A stretch of 64,000 bases of DNA from Larkinella insperata. Its GTDB lineage: Bacteria; Bacteroidota; Bacteroidia; Cytophagales; Spirosomataceae. The stretch covers positions 1-64,000 of the forward strand of contig NZ_CP110973.1 in the NCBI RefSeq assembly GCF_026248825.1, written 5' to 3'. Position numbers and translations under genes: made by a program. The notes under the pieces are model-generated. The model was not told the DNA's origin. It was given only the letters and a program-made list of their open reading frames with translations, and did no database searches. Of the stretch, positions 44,373 to 54,082 are shown in pieces (position 1 is the first letter of the stretch; the number at the start of each line of letters is the position of its first letter).

Positions 44373-45176
44373 TTATCTTAGTGCAGTACGTGATAGAATA
44401 AGCGCTATAATGGATAATGAACTTAAAACCAGGGGTATTAATTGGGATGTACGGTCAGCACTTGCCAATCTTACTTTGCCAGGTTCCACATAAACGATAT
44501 CGTTTGGTCGTAGATAAAAGTAAGGAGACAGAAAGACATCGCGTTTGGTTAAATCAACCCGGTTGAATGTGCGCTGACCATTTTCTTCTCGAATAACCAA
44601 TACGTTGTTTCGTTTTCCGTAAATTGTTATATCACCCGCCATACCCAAGGCAGCCGGCAAAGTAACCTGTTCGTTTAGAATAGAAAAAAGAGCTGGCCGA
44701 GCAACTTCACCCGTTACTGAAATCTGAAAATTCGTATTACGAACATTCACAACAGGTTCCTTTAAATACTCTAATAGCTTTTGTCGGATTTGTGTAGCCG
44801 CCTGTGTGTTGGTTAACCCCTGCACTTTTATTTTCCCAACGATTGGTAGTTCAATTTGACCTTCTTCATCGACCGTGTAGCCAGGGGTATATGGTTGTGT
44901 AGTTGTTGATCCAGGCTGAGCTCCTCCCATCGCTGAAATAGTAGCATAAGGATTAAAAAGTGCGGTTGCCTCCGCACTTAAACTACTTACTTGCACAGAT
45001 AACACATCCCCAGCCTTAATTTTCGGTATGTAGCGGGCTGTAGCCACAATGGTGTCCTTATCCGTTAACTCTTTCTGATACAGCACTAACTCTTTACTGG
45101 AAATACAACTTCCCAGACTCAAAATTAAGCCAATAAAGCAATACCCAAACCAAGAATGACGTAAACGTAAATTCAT
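44373..45176 (-). CDS. wza: Wza-type outer-membrane polysaccharide export lipoprotein
   Basis: This protein has about 267 residues from the ATG at 45176; upstream in-frame starts at 45194 and 45203 are possible. A lipobox (LSLGSC, Cys about 24) marks an outer-membrane lipoprotein. The polysaccharide export domain begins YIPKIKAGDVLSVQVSSLS (about 49-67) with GYTVDEEGQIELPIVGKIKV (about 100-119). An SLBB domain follows (ISVTGEVARPALFSI, about 152-166), and a hydrophobic C-terminal helix (LIPLVLSSLSIIALILSRTA) crosses or docks to the membrane. It is the first gene of the minus-strand series. A perfect 40-bp palindrome lies about 115 bp upstream of this start. Confidence 0.93.
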   Translation of the reverse strand: MNLRLRHSWFGYCFIGLILSLGSCISSKELVLYQKELTDKDTIVATARYIPKIKAGDVLSVQVSSLSAEATALFNPYATISAMGGAQPGSTTTQPYTPGYTVDEEGQIELPIVGKIKVQGLTNTQAATQIRQKLLEYLKEPVVNVRNTNFQISVTGEVARPALFSILNEQVTLPAALGMAGDITIYGKRNNVLVIREENGQRTFNRVDLTKRDVFLSPYFYLRPNDIVYVEPGKVRLASADRTSQLIPLVLSSLSIIALILSRTALR

Positions 45177-45290
45177 ATTCAACACTTTAAACATTACATT
45201 CAAACAATTGCGGCTAGTTCTGCGGCCAATTTTAGATGATGAAACAAGTTTGATGCATCAATCCAACACCTTTATGTGGAGATGATCTGA

Positions 45291-45330
45291 CCATTCATCA
45301 GTAGCCATACGTATGGCTACTGATGAATGG
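45291..45330. promoter_or_regulatory. Perfect 40-bp palindrome upstream of wza
   Basis: Arms CCATTCATCAGTAGCCATAC and its exact reverse complement meet at a centre of ATACGTAT with no loop bases. No gene ends nearby in either direction: wza starts leftward, and a transposase remnant 1.2 kb to the right is transcribed away. Termination is therefore not the obvious role. It could be an operator, a leader-RNA hairpin controlling the operon, or a remnant of an element end. Confidence 0.6.
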
Positions 45331-46489
45331 CAGCGAGTCTAGGAGAACGTTTTCAAAGTTTTTGTTTAAGTTACGGTTAAACATATACGTTAATTAGGAA
45401 TTATCTACCAAATAAATAGATCAAATTTAGTTGATAATCACCTAGTGCTTAAGCTACTCAAAACTCTTCATCTTTTTTTATATGCACTTAAAAATGCTTC
45501 CTAGTATTTGCTAGCCTTCATCCGCTGGGTTAATTACTTTTATTAAAATCCGTTGTCTGGCTTAAGCCAGTTTACTTAATATACGAATATACAACACTAT
45601 ACGGATGAGCTCTAGTGATTTTTATTTTTTCAACTTGCCACTTACTCCTAGTACAGGCGCTTATTCTAAAAATACTTCTTTGATTTATAACCCATAGCTT
45701 ATTATAGTTATATAAATAAACAATAAAATCTCTTAAACTATTCATGTCAACTTTCTGATCTAGAACTAACTAGCAAACATTGTCACTTTCCATCCCGTTC
45801 AACAGCAAGTCGAAATAAAAAATACTCAAGTTTTTATTTTAATAGTAAAATTTACAAGTTCTCTAATTTATTATTCTACGAAAAACGCACACTTAAGCAT
45901 ACTAACTCATCGATTGATAGCTTAAAAATATGAAAACTTACTTTTTTAACCTAATGTCAATAAGAAAGCACTAACACCTATAATTCAAAGAATAAATATT
46001 GAATCCGGCAAATTATTAATCACCTCAGATATTTTTAGTTTGATTAATAAAAAATACATTTTTTTTCGCTAAAAAAATTTATATCTAAGCTTAAAGTGAG
46101 TAGTTTTACACATCCTCGCTTATTGATAAACAAACATAAAAGAAATTCTCAAAAAGAACTAAATGTTGTCAATTAAATTAGCTAAGCGTTGATGAATATA
46201 CCTTCAAAAAGTTGAACTATACCCTTACCGCTGATTGACATTTCTCAATTATCAGTCATGTTCAATATTGGATTATAGACATAAAACCTCGATAAAAGTT
46301 AGCTATACTAGTGTTTATCATAGCCAACTGGCATAATTATCAGACACTATGACCCAACTCATAAATATTAATTAATTTATCTAACGGTCAATAACGAATT
46401 TGAGGATAGAGCAGGAGCTGTGTTGACAATTAGGAAGGGAATTTGTTGACAATTTATTCTAGGATAATGCCAACTGTTATTTTTATTTG
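45331..46489. other. Long AT-rich intergenic region upstream of the polysaccharide operon
   Basis: About 1.2 kb has no coding sequence. It includes a partial copy of the shared motif (AATTATCAGACA, 46335-46346), about 1.16 kb from wza. It also has two direct TGTTGACAATT repeats (46421-46431, 46444-46454) just before the transposase remnant. Confidence 0.55.
46335..46346 (-). promoter_or_regulatory. Partial copy of shared TGTCTGATAA motif upstream of wza
   Basis: The plus strand reads AATTATCAGACA. It retains the TATCAGACA core but not the full 15-mer, in the same orientation and at a similar distance from its gene as the other copies. Confidence 0.3.
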
Positions 46490-46822
46490 ATGCGACGCTA
46501 CGAAATTACAGACCAACAATGGTATCGATTAGCACCCTTATTGCCCGGCAAACCAGGTGATGTAGGACGTACAGCAACCGATAATAGGCTTTTTATCAAC
46601 GCTATCTTATGGATTGCCCGTAGTGGCGCTCCCTGGCGCGATCTACCGAGACGTTTTGGTATGTGGAACTCTGTATACCGTCGGTTTCGACGCTGGACGA
46701 AGGCGGGTGTCTGGAAAAAAATCTCTGAAAGCTGTCAAGATCCTGAGCTAGAATGGCTTATGACTTATTTAATGAATATCCAGATTCACGAAGATTCTGA
46801 CGAACTCCAGGCCCCATCCTAA
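46490..46822 (+). pseudogene. IS5-family transposase remnant (N-terminal DUF4096 part)
   Basis: Translation from the ATG at 46490 gives the N-terminal half of an IS5/IS427-type transposase: YEITDQQWYRLAPLLPGK, NRLFINAILWIARSGAPWRD, LPRRFGMWNSVYRRFRRW. After ELEWLMTY it drifts into unrelated residues (LMNIQIHEDSDELQAPS) and stops. No DDE catalytic half follows in any frame and no clear terminal inverted repeats were found. It is the only mobile-element trace in the window and lies between wza and the Wzi-like gene. Confidence 0.8.
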
Positions 46823-47050
46823 TAAGAATAGGAGATGAAAGGCCGTTTTAAAATCAAGAACCAGTCTTTCTTAAATTAATCATTTCATTTATAAATTGCC
46901 TGACCGTGTAACGATCAGGTTACAAATTATATGAAATCAAGGACACTTTCCGAAGGCTTAAGTTTAAATTTGTAAGGAAGATCAATAAAAGAGAAGCAGG
47001 GTCGGTCTTCAAAACTTCTGATTCTATGTAGCAGCCAGTTGCTCTGGAGC
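46823..47050. other. Intergenic region, nothing recognised
   Basis: AT-rich sequence between the transposase remnant and the terminator of the Wzi-like gene. I looked for the missing transposase C-terminal half here and did not find it. Confidence 0.4.
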
Positions 47051-47107
47051 AAAAAAAATAGTTGCTGTTCTACTTCTAGGAAACCCTAAACGTATACACA
47101 GCAACTA
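47051..47107 (-). terminator. Rho-independent terminator of the Wzi-like gene
   Basis: Ten-base arms TAGTTGCTGT (47059-47068) and ACAGCAACTA (47098-47107) are followed in the minus direction by eight T. The loop is about 29 bases. It lies 40 bp after the stop codon. Confidence 0.7.
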
Positions 47108-47147
47108 CACACCCATCTGCGTTTGCCCTAAAGCAAGAAGACTATAA

Positions 47148-48626
47148 TCACCACCGTTTTCTTAATCCTAGGTACCCCCCAATTGCATTGTCGTACAACT
47201 GTCCAGAATCCAACGAAACGGCGGCTTGTAGTTCGGCTCCACCTAACCAAGTTGTTGGAATTGATGTGCGCAACACACCCGAAAACTGGTTAACGTGTCT
47301 GTTTCTGTATACCGGATTAACGAAGGGGCCATAATTTTGACTAACAGCAAGATGAGTCTCCAATTGGACGCCTGAGTTAAAACCGCCCGCAAAGGCAAAA
47401 TGTGCCATTTTTATTCGGTTATTAATGATCATTCGCCTGGATCTATTTAACGGTAGTGAAAATTCCTGGCGAATATCTTTTCCCCGAGTGATGAATGGGG
47501 TACCAATTATACGCTGCCGGGTTGACCAACCGTCAATGTATTGGCTGTGGTTAAAATAAGTGTCCCCTTCATAGCGTCCCGTCAAGCCTTCCGGCACTTT
47601 ATCGCCGTTGGTAGTATTAAAATATTCGAGTGTTAGCTGATTTATACGGAATTTGTAATCACTCCTATTTCCTGTGTTTTTAATTCGAATACCGTATAGA
47701 CCGTCTAATGAATTGGCAAAAGCTAACCCCGATCGATCCTCAAATGGATGTTGATAATACAACAGTAAATTCCACTTTTCAACCATGAGTTCCGCACCGA
47801 AATCCAAAGATCCCAAGTGGTTTCCTATTTGGTTATTCGAATCGATTCCCGGGTAATTGGCGGGTCGGTTTCTGGGCGGTCTAGCGACAATAAGGTCCGT
47901 GTAATCCCTGAAAGAAGAAGGGAGCTTACCGTCAACGGTTAAGGATTGCTTCAAATAGTCAGACCTTCCTCCCCATTGCACGTTATGAATAATGCCAGCG
48001 TAGAACTTAGCTTTCCACGTTGGCTTCCCAAACCGGACAAACAGTGACTTTTGGTGCAGAAACGAACCCTGAACCGAATCGGTGTTTGGAAACCATCCGT
48101 GAGCATAAAGAAAATTGAACGCGACAATACTTTTCGTGAATTTTAAAGGAACAAAGCCGTTAGTCCCTATTTGTATTTTTGGAATGGGCGTGGCATTCTG
48201 CGACCAGGAATAAAACCCTGACGTGTAGGTTGAATCGCCCAACCCTATAATTTCCCGCCGTTTTCCGGCATAAATGTAAAAGCTTCCGACGCCAGTCATG
48301 GCATACGCTTCCGGAAGCACGATCTGGTTGGTCTGGGCAACGTTACCTGCGGCATACACACCATAGTTTGCAAACCACCGGCTGCGTTTAACTGTGCTGT
48401 CCGCTTTCCACTCTCCGTGTGCGCCCAATCGAACCGTTCCCACGGGAGCAGTTAGTGGAACAATACCGTATTGATTAGCTCGCAACCAGAACGGCATTCG
48501 CTTAGTCGAAGAAATGAAAGCCCCGACTTCAGCCGAATAGCCTCCGGTAAAGTTGGTCGTCTTTTGAGCGAAAAGTGTACTAACGATTAAATAAAAAACT
48601 AGAAAGAGAGCGTAATGTCTTCGCAT
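47148..48626 (-). CDS. Wzi-family capsule assembly outer-membrane beta-barrel protein
   Basis: This protein of about 492 residues starts at the ATG at 48626 (a GTG at 48650 is an alternative). It has a signal peptide (MRRHYALFLVFYLIVSTLFA). The body matches the Bacteroidetes capsule-assembly Wzi family: GGYSAEVGAFISSTKRMPFW, LRANQYGIVPL, and alternating beta-strands rich in aromatic residues ending in GGYLGLRKRW, an outer-membrane barrel C-terminus. In E. coli Wzi binds capsule at the cell surface. The gene is upstream of wza in the same direction, but separated by 1.9 kb containing a transposase remnant, and has its own terminator. Confidence 0.85.
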   Translation of the reverse strand: MRRHYALFLVFYLIVSTLFAQKTTNFTGGYSAEVGAFISSTKRMPFWLRANQYGIVPLTAPVGTVRLGAHGEWKADSTVKRSRWFANYGVYAAGNVAQTNQIVLPEAYAMTGVGSFYIYAGKRREIIGLGDSTYTSGFYSWSQNATPIPKIQIGTNGFVPLKFTKSIVAFNFLYAHGWFPNTDSVQGSFLHQKSLFVRFGKPTWKAKFYAGIIHNVQWGGRSDYLKQSLTVDGKLPSSFRDYTDLIVARPPRNRPANYPGIDSNNQIGNHLGSLDFGAELMVEKWNLLLYYQHPFEDRSGLAFANSLDGLYGIRIKNTGNRSDYKFRINQLTLEYFNTTNGDKVPEGLTGRYEGDTYFNHSQYIDGWSTRQRIIGTPFITRGKDIRQEFSLPLNRSRRMIINNRIKMAHFAFAGGFNSGVQLETHLAVSQNYGPFVNPVYRNRHVNQFSGVLRTSIPTTWLGGAELQAAVSLDSGQLYDNAIGGYLGLRKRW

Positions 48627-48650
48627 GGCCTGCGTTAAATAAAATTTCAC

Positions 48651-49081
48651 TAGTTACGGTATTCTGAATGACAGCACAGAAAAGTTTACACTGTCCCGCA
48701 CGGTTTACTATAGATTAATCACGACTGGTTAAGATAACCGCATAACTGTAGCGCAGATAAGCTTTTGCAGATTTGAATTCAGGTTATTCAGGAATAGACC
48801 CTATTTTTTATGACACGTTAAGGCTCGAACTATAACTTTTCCTGTATCTATTGTAACATAAACGAACAGGGCATTTATTTAACTTGTAAGTATAAAGAAC
48901 AATTAGCTTCTTTCTGCTGATCCACGTGGTTATTTACTTAATGGCGTGTCTCAAACGCTATCGCTTACCCACAAGCATATTACTAGCAATCGACGAATGC
49001 AAGGCAATTTACGTCCTGAGTTCCTACTTGCCTTTCTACCTTGGAACACAATCATTTTAATTCGGAAGTCTATTTACTAGC
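48651..49081. other. Intergenic region upstream of the Wzi-like gene
   Basis: About 430 bp with no coding sequence. A CGTAACTAGTGAA stretch just before the Wzi start resembles the CGTAACTTGTAAATCA leader of the beta-helix gene. Promoter position unknown. Confidence 0.4.
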
Positions 49082-49115
49082 AAAAAAAAGCCGCTCATAA
49101 GATGAGCAGCTTTTT
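49082..49115 (-). terminator. Rho-independent terminator of the DUF5060 protein gene
   Basis: Stem AGCCGCTCAT / ATGAGCAGCT (one mismatch) with a 3-base loop AAG and A/T runs on both sides. In the minus direction it is followed by eight T. It lies 18 bp after the stop. Confidence 0.8.
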
Positions 49116-49132
49116 AAATGATCAGCTATTAT

Positions 49133-52100
49133 TTATTTTTTCATTAGCTTATACTGTTTAGCCTGCTGGCCTTCACCTACCTGTAGGATGTATAAACCAG
49201 GTGCATACCCTTGCCCTAAGCGGATGACCTGTTCGGTTTGTACATCCGCTAACTGATGGGTAATCCGCCCAAACGTATCGTAAACAACCACTGGCAACTT
49301 GCCTTCTCCCCGACCTTTCACCCGAATTGTGAACGACTCGGCAAACGGATTCGGGTAAGACTCAATCTGCAGATCGACTGTTTCCGCGCTCGGTATGGAG
49401 CCTAGCCGCGCCGTAGTTGCTCCCGTACCAATTACTTCAATAGCCGACACCTTCGCGTTGTTGGTGCTACCTCGTGAGAAATTAAGGTTCAGCATTCCAT
49501 CACGTACCGTAGTAGTAAACGTTTCCTTAATGGCCACGAAGCCACCCCCCGCTTTGTTGAAGATATCGAATTCGGTCAGTTTTCGTTCTCCTTCAATGTC
49601 TACGTTAAATTTGCGCTGACCGGCTCCTTTTGCAAAAACTTCGGCAAAATGCAGTATAACGTTATAAGTACCGTTGGCTACCGGCAGGTTGTATGAGAAA
49701 TCTCCAAACCGTTCTTTCTTGTAGAGGTCATCATCTTCCGTGTTTTTGATGTCTTCACCAACAAAGTTGGAGAAGATATTGCCTCCGTTTACGTAGCTAT
49801 CAGCGCTGAACACTTTGCCGTCAGATGTCGTGTAAGCCTCTCCCCCGGCATTGATCCGGTAAACACTTGTTGCGGGCTGCTCCGGTTCGTCGGGTTCGTA
49901 TGAGGAGCTTTTGATCAGGACAACCCAGTCTTGCAGAATAATGGAGTTGGGTGGCAAGCCAATCGACTTACTGCCATTACCCGAAATGCTGCGAACCGTC
50001 CCGTTTTGCAGACTGCCGCCGTTGCGGGGATCATACCACTGAACCGTGTAAGTACCGCCACCCGTGTTAATGTGGGCCGTTCCACCATCTTTCAGGTACA
50101 GGACATACACTTTTCCCTCCTGACCTAGCACCCAGCCCCGGTTGGAGTTATCCATCGGAACAGCGTCTTTGTAAGGAACGTAGCTCCGGAAGAAATCCAT
50201 GGCGTAGCGGGTAAAGCGGTACATTTTAGCCCGCGAACGGTAATCTTCAGCGGCCAGATCGGTTTCGCCCGTATAGCCTCCGAAGTAGTATTCAATACCG
50301 GCACCGCCCGCCATCAGGTTACCCCACAAACACTCTTTGCGAATCTGATCCTGGTTATCGGGAATAATTCCGCGATTACCCCTGTAATCCGCATCACAGG
50401 CTACCCCAACTGAATTCTGTTCGTCGTTGGCCACAATCCACTTCTTACCGGCTTTGGCTGATTTTTCTACCCACTCCAGCGTTTCCTTGTAGACATTGTT
50501 CCAGTCAGTCTGGATCGAAACGCCCGTGTAATCTGCGTTGTTGCCCAGCAAAGGCGTGTACACTTCACCCTGCTGTTTGACGTTAGTGTGAATGACGATG
50601 TGGTTCTTGTACGGATCGTGGTCGTAGAAGTACTGAGCCATATCCTTGCGTTGCTGCGTAGTCTGAACGTTCTCTTCCCCCATGTTCCAGTTCAGGGCCA
50701 GGTGGTGACCAAACCGCGCAATCAGTTCCCGGTAGTACAGCTTCCGTTGAGTGCCAACATTACCACCATCCAAGAGGTTGCAATTTTCCCGCTCCTGAGT
50801 TTTAAAGTGCAGGTACATGCCCAGCTTTTCGCCGTGCTCAAACACCGTCTCCCACTGATCCAGCTTCGAGCAGTCGAAACGGGTGTAATCGTTCGAACTG
50901 ACATACGGATACACGTTGCGGTCATCCCCAATGATACCTAGTGTAATGAAGGAAAAGACGTTCATCTGCTGGCTGGCCAGGTAATTAACCGCCCCGATGA
51001 TGCCCTTACCTTTGCCACCTTGCCAGGTAGGATCGCCCTCTTTCCAGTCCTGCACGTGCGGGTTCCAGGTCTTACGCCGATTGCCAATGTTGGTGGTGTT
51101 GTCAAAATCAACGTAAGAGAGGAAGTTCTCGGGTGAGTCAACCCCGCCTTTTAGAAAATATTCGCCGGTTTCGGCAAACTGCATATACCGTTCACCAACG
51201 TATTTCAGACGGCCCTTTGCCCGGAGGTCAGTACCGGTTTTGTTGGTCGCCTGGACGGTGAACCGCCCCGATTTTCCATCCACTGATTCGACAGCCTCAC
51301 CAGCATTTTCATCGTCACTGACAGCAACGTTAGAACCTTTGCGCATGGAGATGGTATAATTCCAGACTCCGGTCTCATCGGGAGAGAAATGAACTTTCCA
51401 GATGTTACCGGCATTAGCGCTGGTGTTGGCTGCGTTCCCATCGGCGGCAAAGTAGCCCGGCACCACGTAACGTTTGGCACCTTTGGTGAAGATGACGTTT
51501 AGACGGTAGTTCAGGAAAGGGTTTTCTGCTGCGGTTTCGGCAGTTTCAGGCCCCTGAATGGCCAGCGTAACCTTGTGCCATTTTCTTAGTTCTCCCTGCA
51601 CGACTACATTGGCCGGCGTTTGATTGTCACCGGGCTCTTCCTGAGGTGGTACGCTGGAAATAACCGTGAAATTAACCGTTAGCGGTGTACCCGCTTCACC
51701 TGAGGAATTGTAAGGTGTAGCGGTCAGGGTGTGCGATCCCAGCGAGGGCGTCCAATCGTAATGACCCTGGTCGGCATCACCGGCCATCGTATAAGGGGGA
51801 ACGGTTTCAGTGCGGAAGTTTTCATTACCATTCAGGGCGAAAACCACTTTACTAATCGTTGATGAATTGGTATTGGCCCGCACGTTCAACAGATTACCCG
51901 TCAATCTCAGGTCTATCTGGGTACCATTTTGCAGAGGCCCCAGATCGGAATTCGTGCTGGCGTTAATCAGCGTGAAACCCGTCAGCGCGGCATTGTCGGG
52001 TGTACTGGCAATTACCGTGAAAGAAATAATCAGGGGAAGACCCGCCTGGCCAGAAGCATTATACGGTGTGGCCTTTAAGGTATGGGCGCCCAGGGAAGGC

Positions 52101-52801
52101 GTCCAGTCGTAATGCCCTTGATCGGTGTCACCCGCCAAGGTATAGGGCGCTACGGTTTCGGTACGGAAATTTTCGTTGTCATCCAGCGCGAAGACCACCT
52201 TGCTGATGCGCGACGAATTGGTATTGGCCCGCACATTTAGCATCATACCCGTCTGAGTCAGGTCAATTACATCACCATTCTTCAGCTGATTTAGATCCGT
52301 GCTTGTAGAGGCATTAATCAGGGTGAAGCCCGTCAGCGCATCAATGTCGGGCTTCTCTTCACCCGTTGGCGCGGTAGCAACCACCGTAAAATTAATAGTG
52401 AGTGGCGTACCGGCTTCCCCGTCAGCGTTATAGGGTGTTGCTTTCAGGGTATGAGCACCCACTGAGGGGGTCCAATCATAGTAATCTCCATCATTATCAC
52501 CCGCTAAAGTAAAAGGAGCCTCTTTTTCCGTTCTGAAATTATCGTTTCCATCTAAAGCAAAGACCACCTGAGTGACTGCAGACGAGCTAGCGTTAGCCCG
52601 GACATTGAGGAGATTGCCTGTAACGCTTAAGTTAACGACGCTACCATCCTGCAAAGCTCCTAACTCGGTATTTGTCCTTGAATTGAGGAGTGTGAAACCC
52701 GTTAGGCTTTGAGCATAACTCCGAAATTGAAGTAGCGTTAGCAGGACTAAGTAATAAGGAAAGAGCTTGTACCTCTTCCACCTTTGGGATAGTTGTTCCA
52801 T
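49133..52801 (-). CDS. T9SS-exported DUF5060 glycoside-hydrolase-like protein with LINA and malectin modules
   Basis: The protein has about 1222 residues from ATG 52801. A signal peptide is at 1-30. Three LINA-like Ig modules follow (about 31-140, 154-263, 271-380; GFTLINAST to INFTVV). DUF5060 is at about 398-528 (LRKWHKVTLAIQGPE, VPGYFAADGNA). A TIM-barrel-like catalytic region covers about 537-857 with candidate acidic residues in LNWNMGEENVQ and WIVANDEQN. Then come a DUF4038/collagen-binding-type beta domain (about 884-960), a malectin domain (978-1128; INAGGEAYTTSDGKVFSADSY) and a T9SS type-A sorting domain (1145-1222; YPNPFAESFTIRVKG). DUF5060/DUF4038 proteins are glycan hydrolases, so it may cut or trim the polysaccharide made next door. 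Substrate unknown. Confidence 0.88.
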   Translation of the reverse strand: MEQLSQRWKRYKLFPYYLVLLTLLQFRSYAQSLTGFTLLNSRTNTELGALQDGSVVNLSVTGNLLNVRANASSSAVTQVVFALDGNDNFRTEKEAPFTLAGDNDGDYYDWTPSVGAHTLKATPYNADGEAGTPLTINFTVVATAPTGEEKPDIDALTGFTLINASTSTDLNQLKNGDVIDLTQTGMMLNVRANTNSSRISKVVFALDDNENFRTETVAPYTLAGDTDQGHYDWTPSLGAHTLKATPYNASGQAGLPLIISFTVIASTPDNAALTGFTLINASTNSDLGPLQNGTQIDLRLTGNLLNVRANTNSSTISKVVFALNGNENFRTETVPPYTMAGDADQGHYDWTPSLGSHTLTATPYNSSGEAGTPLTVNFTVISSVPPQEEPGDNQTPANVVVQGELRKWHKVTLAIQGPETAETAAENPFLNYRLNVIFTKGAKRYVVPGYFAADGNAANTSANAGNIWKVHFSPDETGVWNYTISMRKGSNVAVSDDENAGEAVESVDGKSGRFTVQATNKTGTDLRAKGRLKYVGERYMQFAETGEYFLKGGVDSPENFLSYVDFDNTTNIGNRRKTWNPHVQDWKEGDPTWQGGKGKGIIGAVNYLASQQMNVFSFITLGIIGDDRNVYPYVSSNDYTRFDCSKLDQWETVFEHGEKLGMYLHFKTQERENCNLLDGGNVGTQRKLYYRELIARFGHHLALNWNMGEENVQTTQQRKDMAQYFYDHDPYKNHIVIHTNVKQQGEVYTPLLGNNADYTGVSIQTDWNNVYKETLEWVEKSAKAGKKWIVANDEQNSVGVACDADYRGNRGIIPDNQDQIRKECLWGNLMAGGAGIEYYFGGYTGETDLAAEDYRSRAKMYRFTRYAMDFFRSYVPYKDAVPMDNSNRGWVLGQEGKVYVLYLKDGGTAHINTGGGTYTVQWYDPRNGGSLQNGTVRSISGNGSKSIGLPPNSIILQDWVVLIKSSSYEPDEPEQPATSVYRINAGGEAYTTSDGKVFSADSYVNGGNIFSNFVGEDIKNTEDDDLYKKERFGDFSYNLPVANGTYNVILHFAEVFAKGAGQRKFNVDIEGERKLTEFDIFNKAGGGFVAIKETFTTTVRDGMLNLNFSRGSTNNAKVSAIEVIGTGATTARLGSIPSAETVDLQIESYPNPFAESFTIRVKGRGEGKLPVVVYDTFGRITHQLADVQTEQVIRLGQGYAPGLYILQVGEGQQAKQYKLMKK

Positions 52802-53698
52802 AAGATAGGACAAATTTTTAAAGTAAAGATGTTACAATAAATGCCTGAGCGAGGACTCAGTTAAACACTAAAAATAAACTCAACAGAAACTGACCATAGA
52901 GTAGGTTTTGGGGTTAAAACCGACCTTTATAATAAATGTTCAGGCCACCTTGGCGTGTCCTTCAATCCATATTTGGGTTGTTCTTTTGGGTACTCAGTAG
53001 CAATTACTTAGAGAGAAGTATAAAAAAAATTAAAGACTATTTGTGGTGCGTTTGGTCCAGTAGTAAGATCGATAAGCCAATAACCATCATAGAGAATGAA
53101 AATCTGACTGCGAATGAAGGATGATGTAAATTTCCCGTACTACTAAATAAGTCAACAAGAGGTTCAAAACAATCACATACCTATATAAAATGACTCAGTT
53201 CTAAAATAAATCACATTTTTTAAATAATTAATTTAAACATATATAATACCGTTCAGTAAAAATTTGAAAATGACGGTTCAGAAACCGCTCCTATTACGGC
53301 CTAGCAAATTTCAGGCTTAAATAGCTTATAGCCTTAATAACCAACGCCTTAATGGGTTTTGGTGGTTAAAATATCACCAATAGTGCTTCAAAGAATAACC
53401 AGACCCTTGGTAATCATGAATTAATCCGGTCAGTAAGTTGTAAGCCAAATCCTCAAACAAGATAAATATGAGTTTTATGCCATTGACAAGGCAACCACTC
53501 ACCCCTTTTTAATTACCAGACAGGCCTTTTAAGTATTTCCAATTACAAATGAATAGTAAGGTTTATGTTGCCATTAAATTTCAAAATGTAACCTTAGTAC
53601 CTTTTGTAAGATAATAATCATTTAGTTAACGGCTTTTTAACAGATTTTAGAATTCAAGATGTTACCAATCCCTGAAGACAACATTAATTAAGTACCAG

Positions 53699-53713
53699 TA
53701 TTTATCAGACAAA
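53699..53713 (-). promoter_or_regulatory. Copy 4 of shared TTTGTCTGATAAATA motif
   Basis: The plus strand reads TATTTATCAGACAAA, identical to copies 1 and 2, about 0.9 kb upstream of the DUF5060 protein gene. Confidence 0.45.
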
Positions 53714-53775
53714 TAAGGCTTTTAGCTTAACAACCAATTATAAGCAATTCTTTTTCGATACTTTGGAAAGAAACG

Positions 53776-53790
53776 TATTTATCAGACATT
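53776..53790 (-). promoter_or_regulatory. Copy 5 of shared motif
   Basis: The plus strand reads TATTTATCAGACATT (13 of 15 positions conserved). It is 77 bp from copy 4, similar to the 86-bp spacing of copies 2 and 3. Confidence 0.4.
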
Positions 53791-53971
53791 ATCTAATCTT
53801 AACTTTATTTTTTGCTGTTCTAGAATGTGTTATAGTTAATAAACTAAATGCAGCTATACCCAAGTCTAAGAATCATATTAACAGTGGATGATATCTTTAA
53901 TTGAAATGCAAACCAGAACTTACCATGCCCGCGAACAACTATGCTATTACTATTTGAATGACACTTGCACC

Positions 53972-54050
53972 ATTCGTTTCTAAACATGTATGCCTTAGCA
54001 TGCTAACCAATCTGGTCGGCGTGCTAAGGCATACATGTTTAGAAACGAAT
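53972..54050. terminator. Long hairpin after the beta-helix gene
   Basis: Perfect 29-bp arms at 53972-54000 and 54022-54050 (start ATTCGTTTCTAAACATGTAT) enclose a 21-base loop that can pair further. It lies 33 bp after the stop codon. There is no U-tract in the minus direction, so it may act as an mRNA 3'-end stabiliser rather than a terminator. Confidence 0.6.
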
Positions 54051-54082
54051 CTTTTAATCAGGATCGACTCTTGAACTGATCA

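Larger units (their letters stand above)
52802..53971. other. Long AT-rich intergenic region with two motif copies
   Basis: About 1.2 kb with no convincing gene; a 62-codon plus-strand frame at 52936-53124 has no recognisable features. Two copies of the TATTTATCAGACA motif (53699-53713 and 53776-53790) lie 0.90-0.98 kb upstream of the DUF5060 gene. Confidence 0.6.

Noticed and set aside
46490..46822. An intact insertion sequence
   Set aside because: Only the N-terminal half of the transposase is present; no DDE half, terminal inverted repeats or target duplication found.
52936..53124. 62-codon plus-strand frame
   Set aside because: Lies in the AT-rich leader region of the DUF5060 gene, with a hydrophobic start by chance and no recognisable features.
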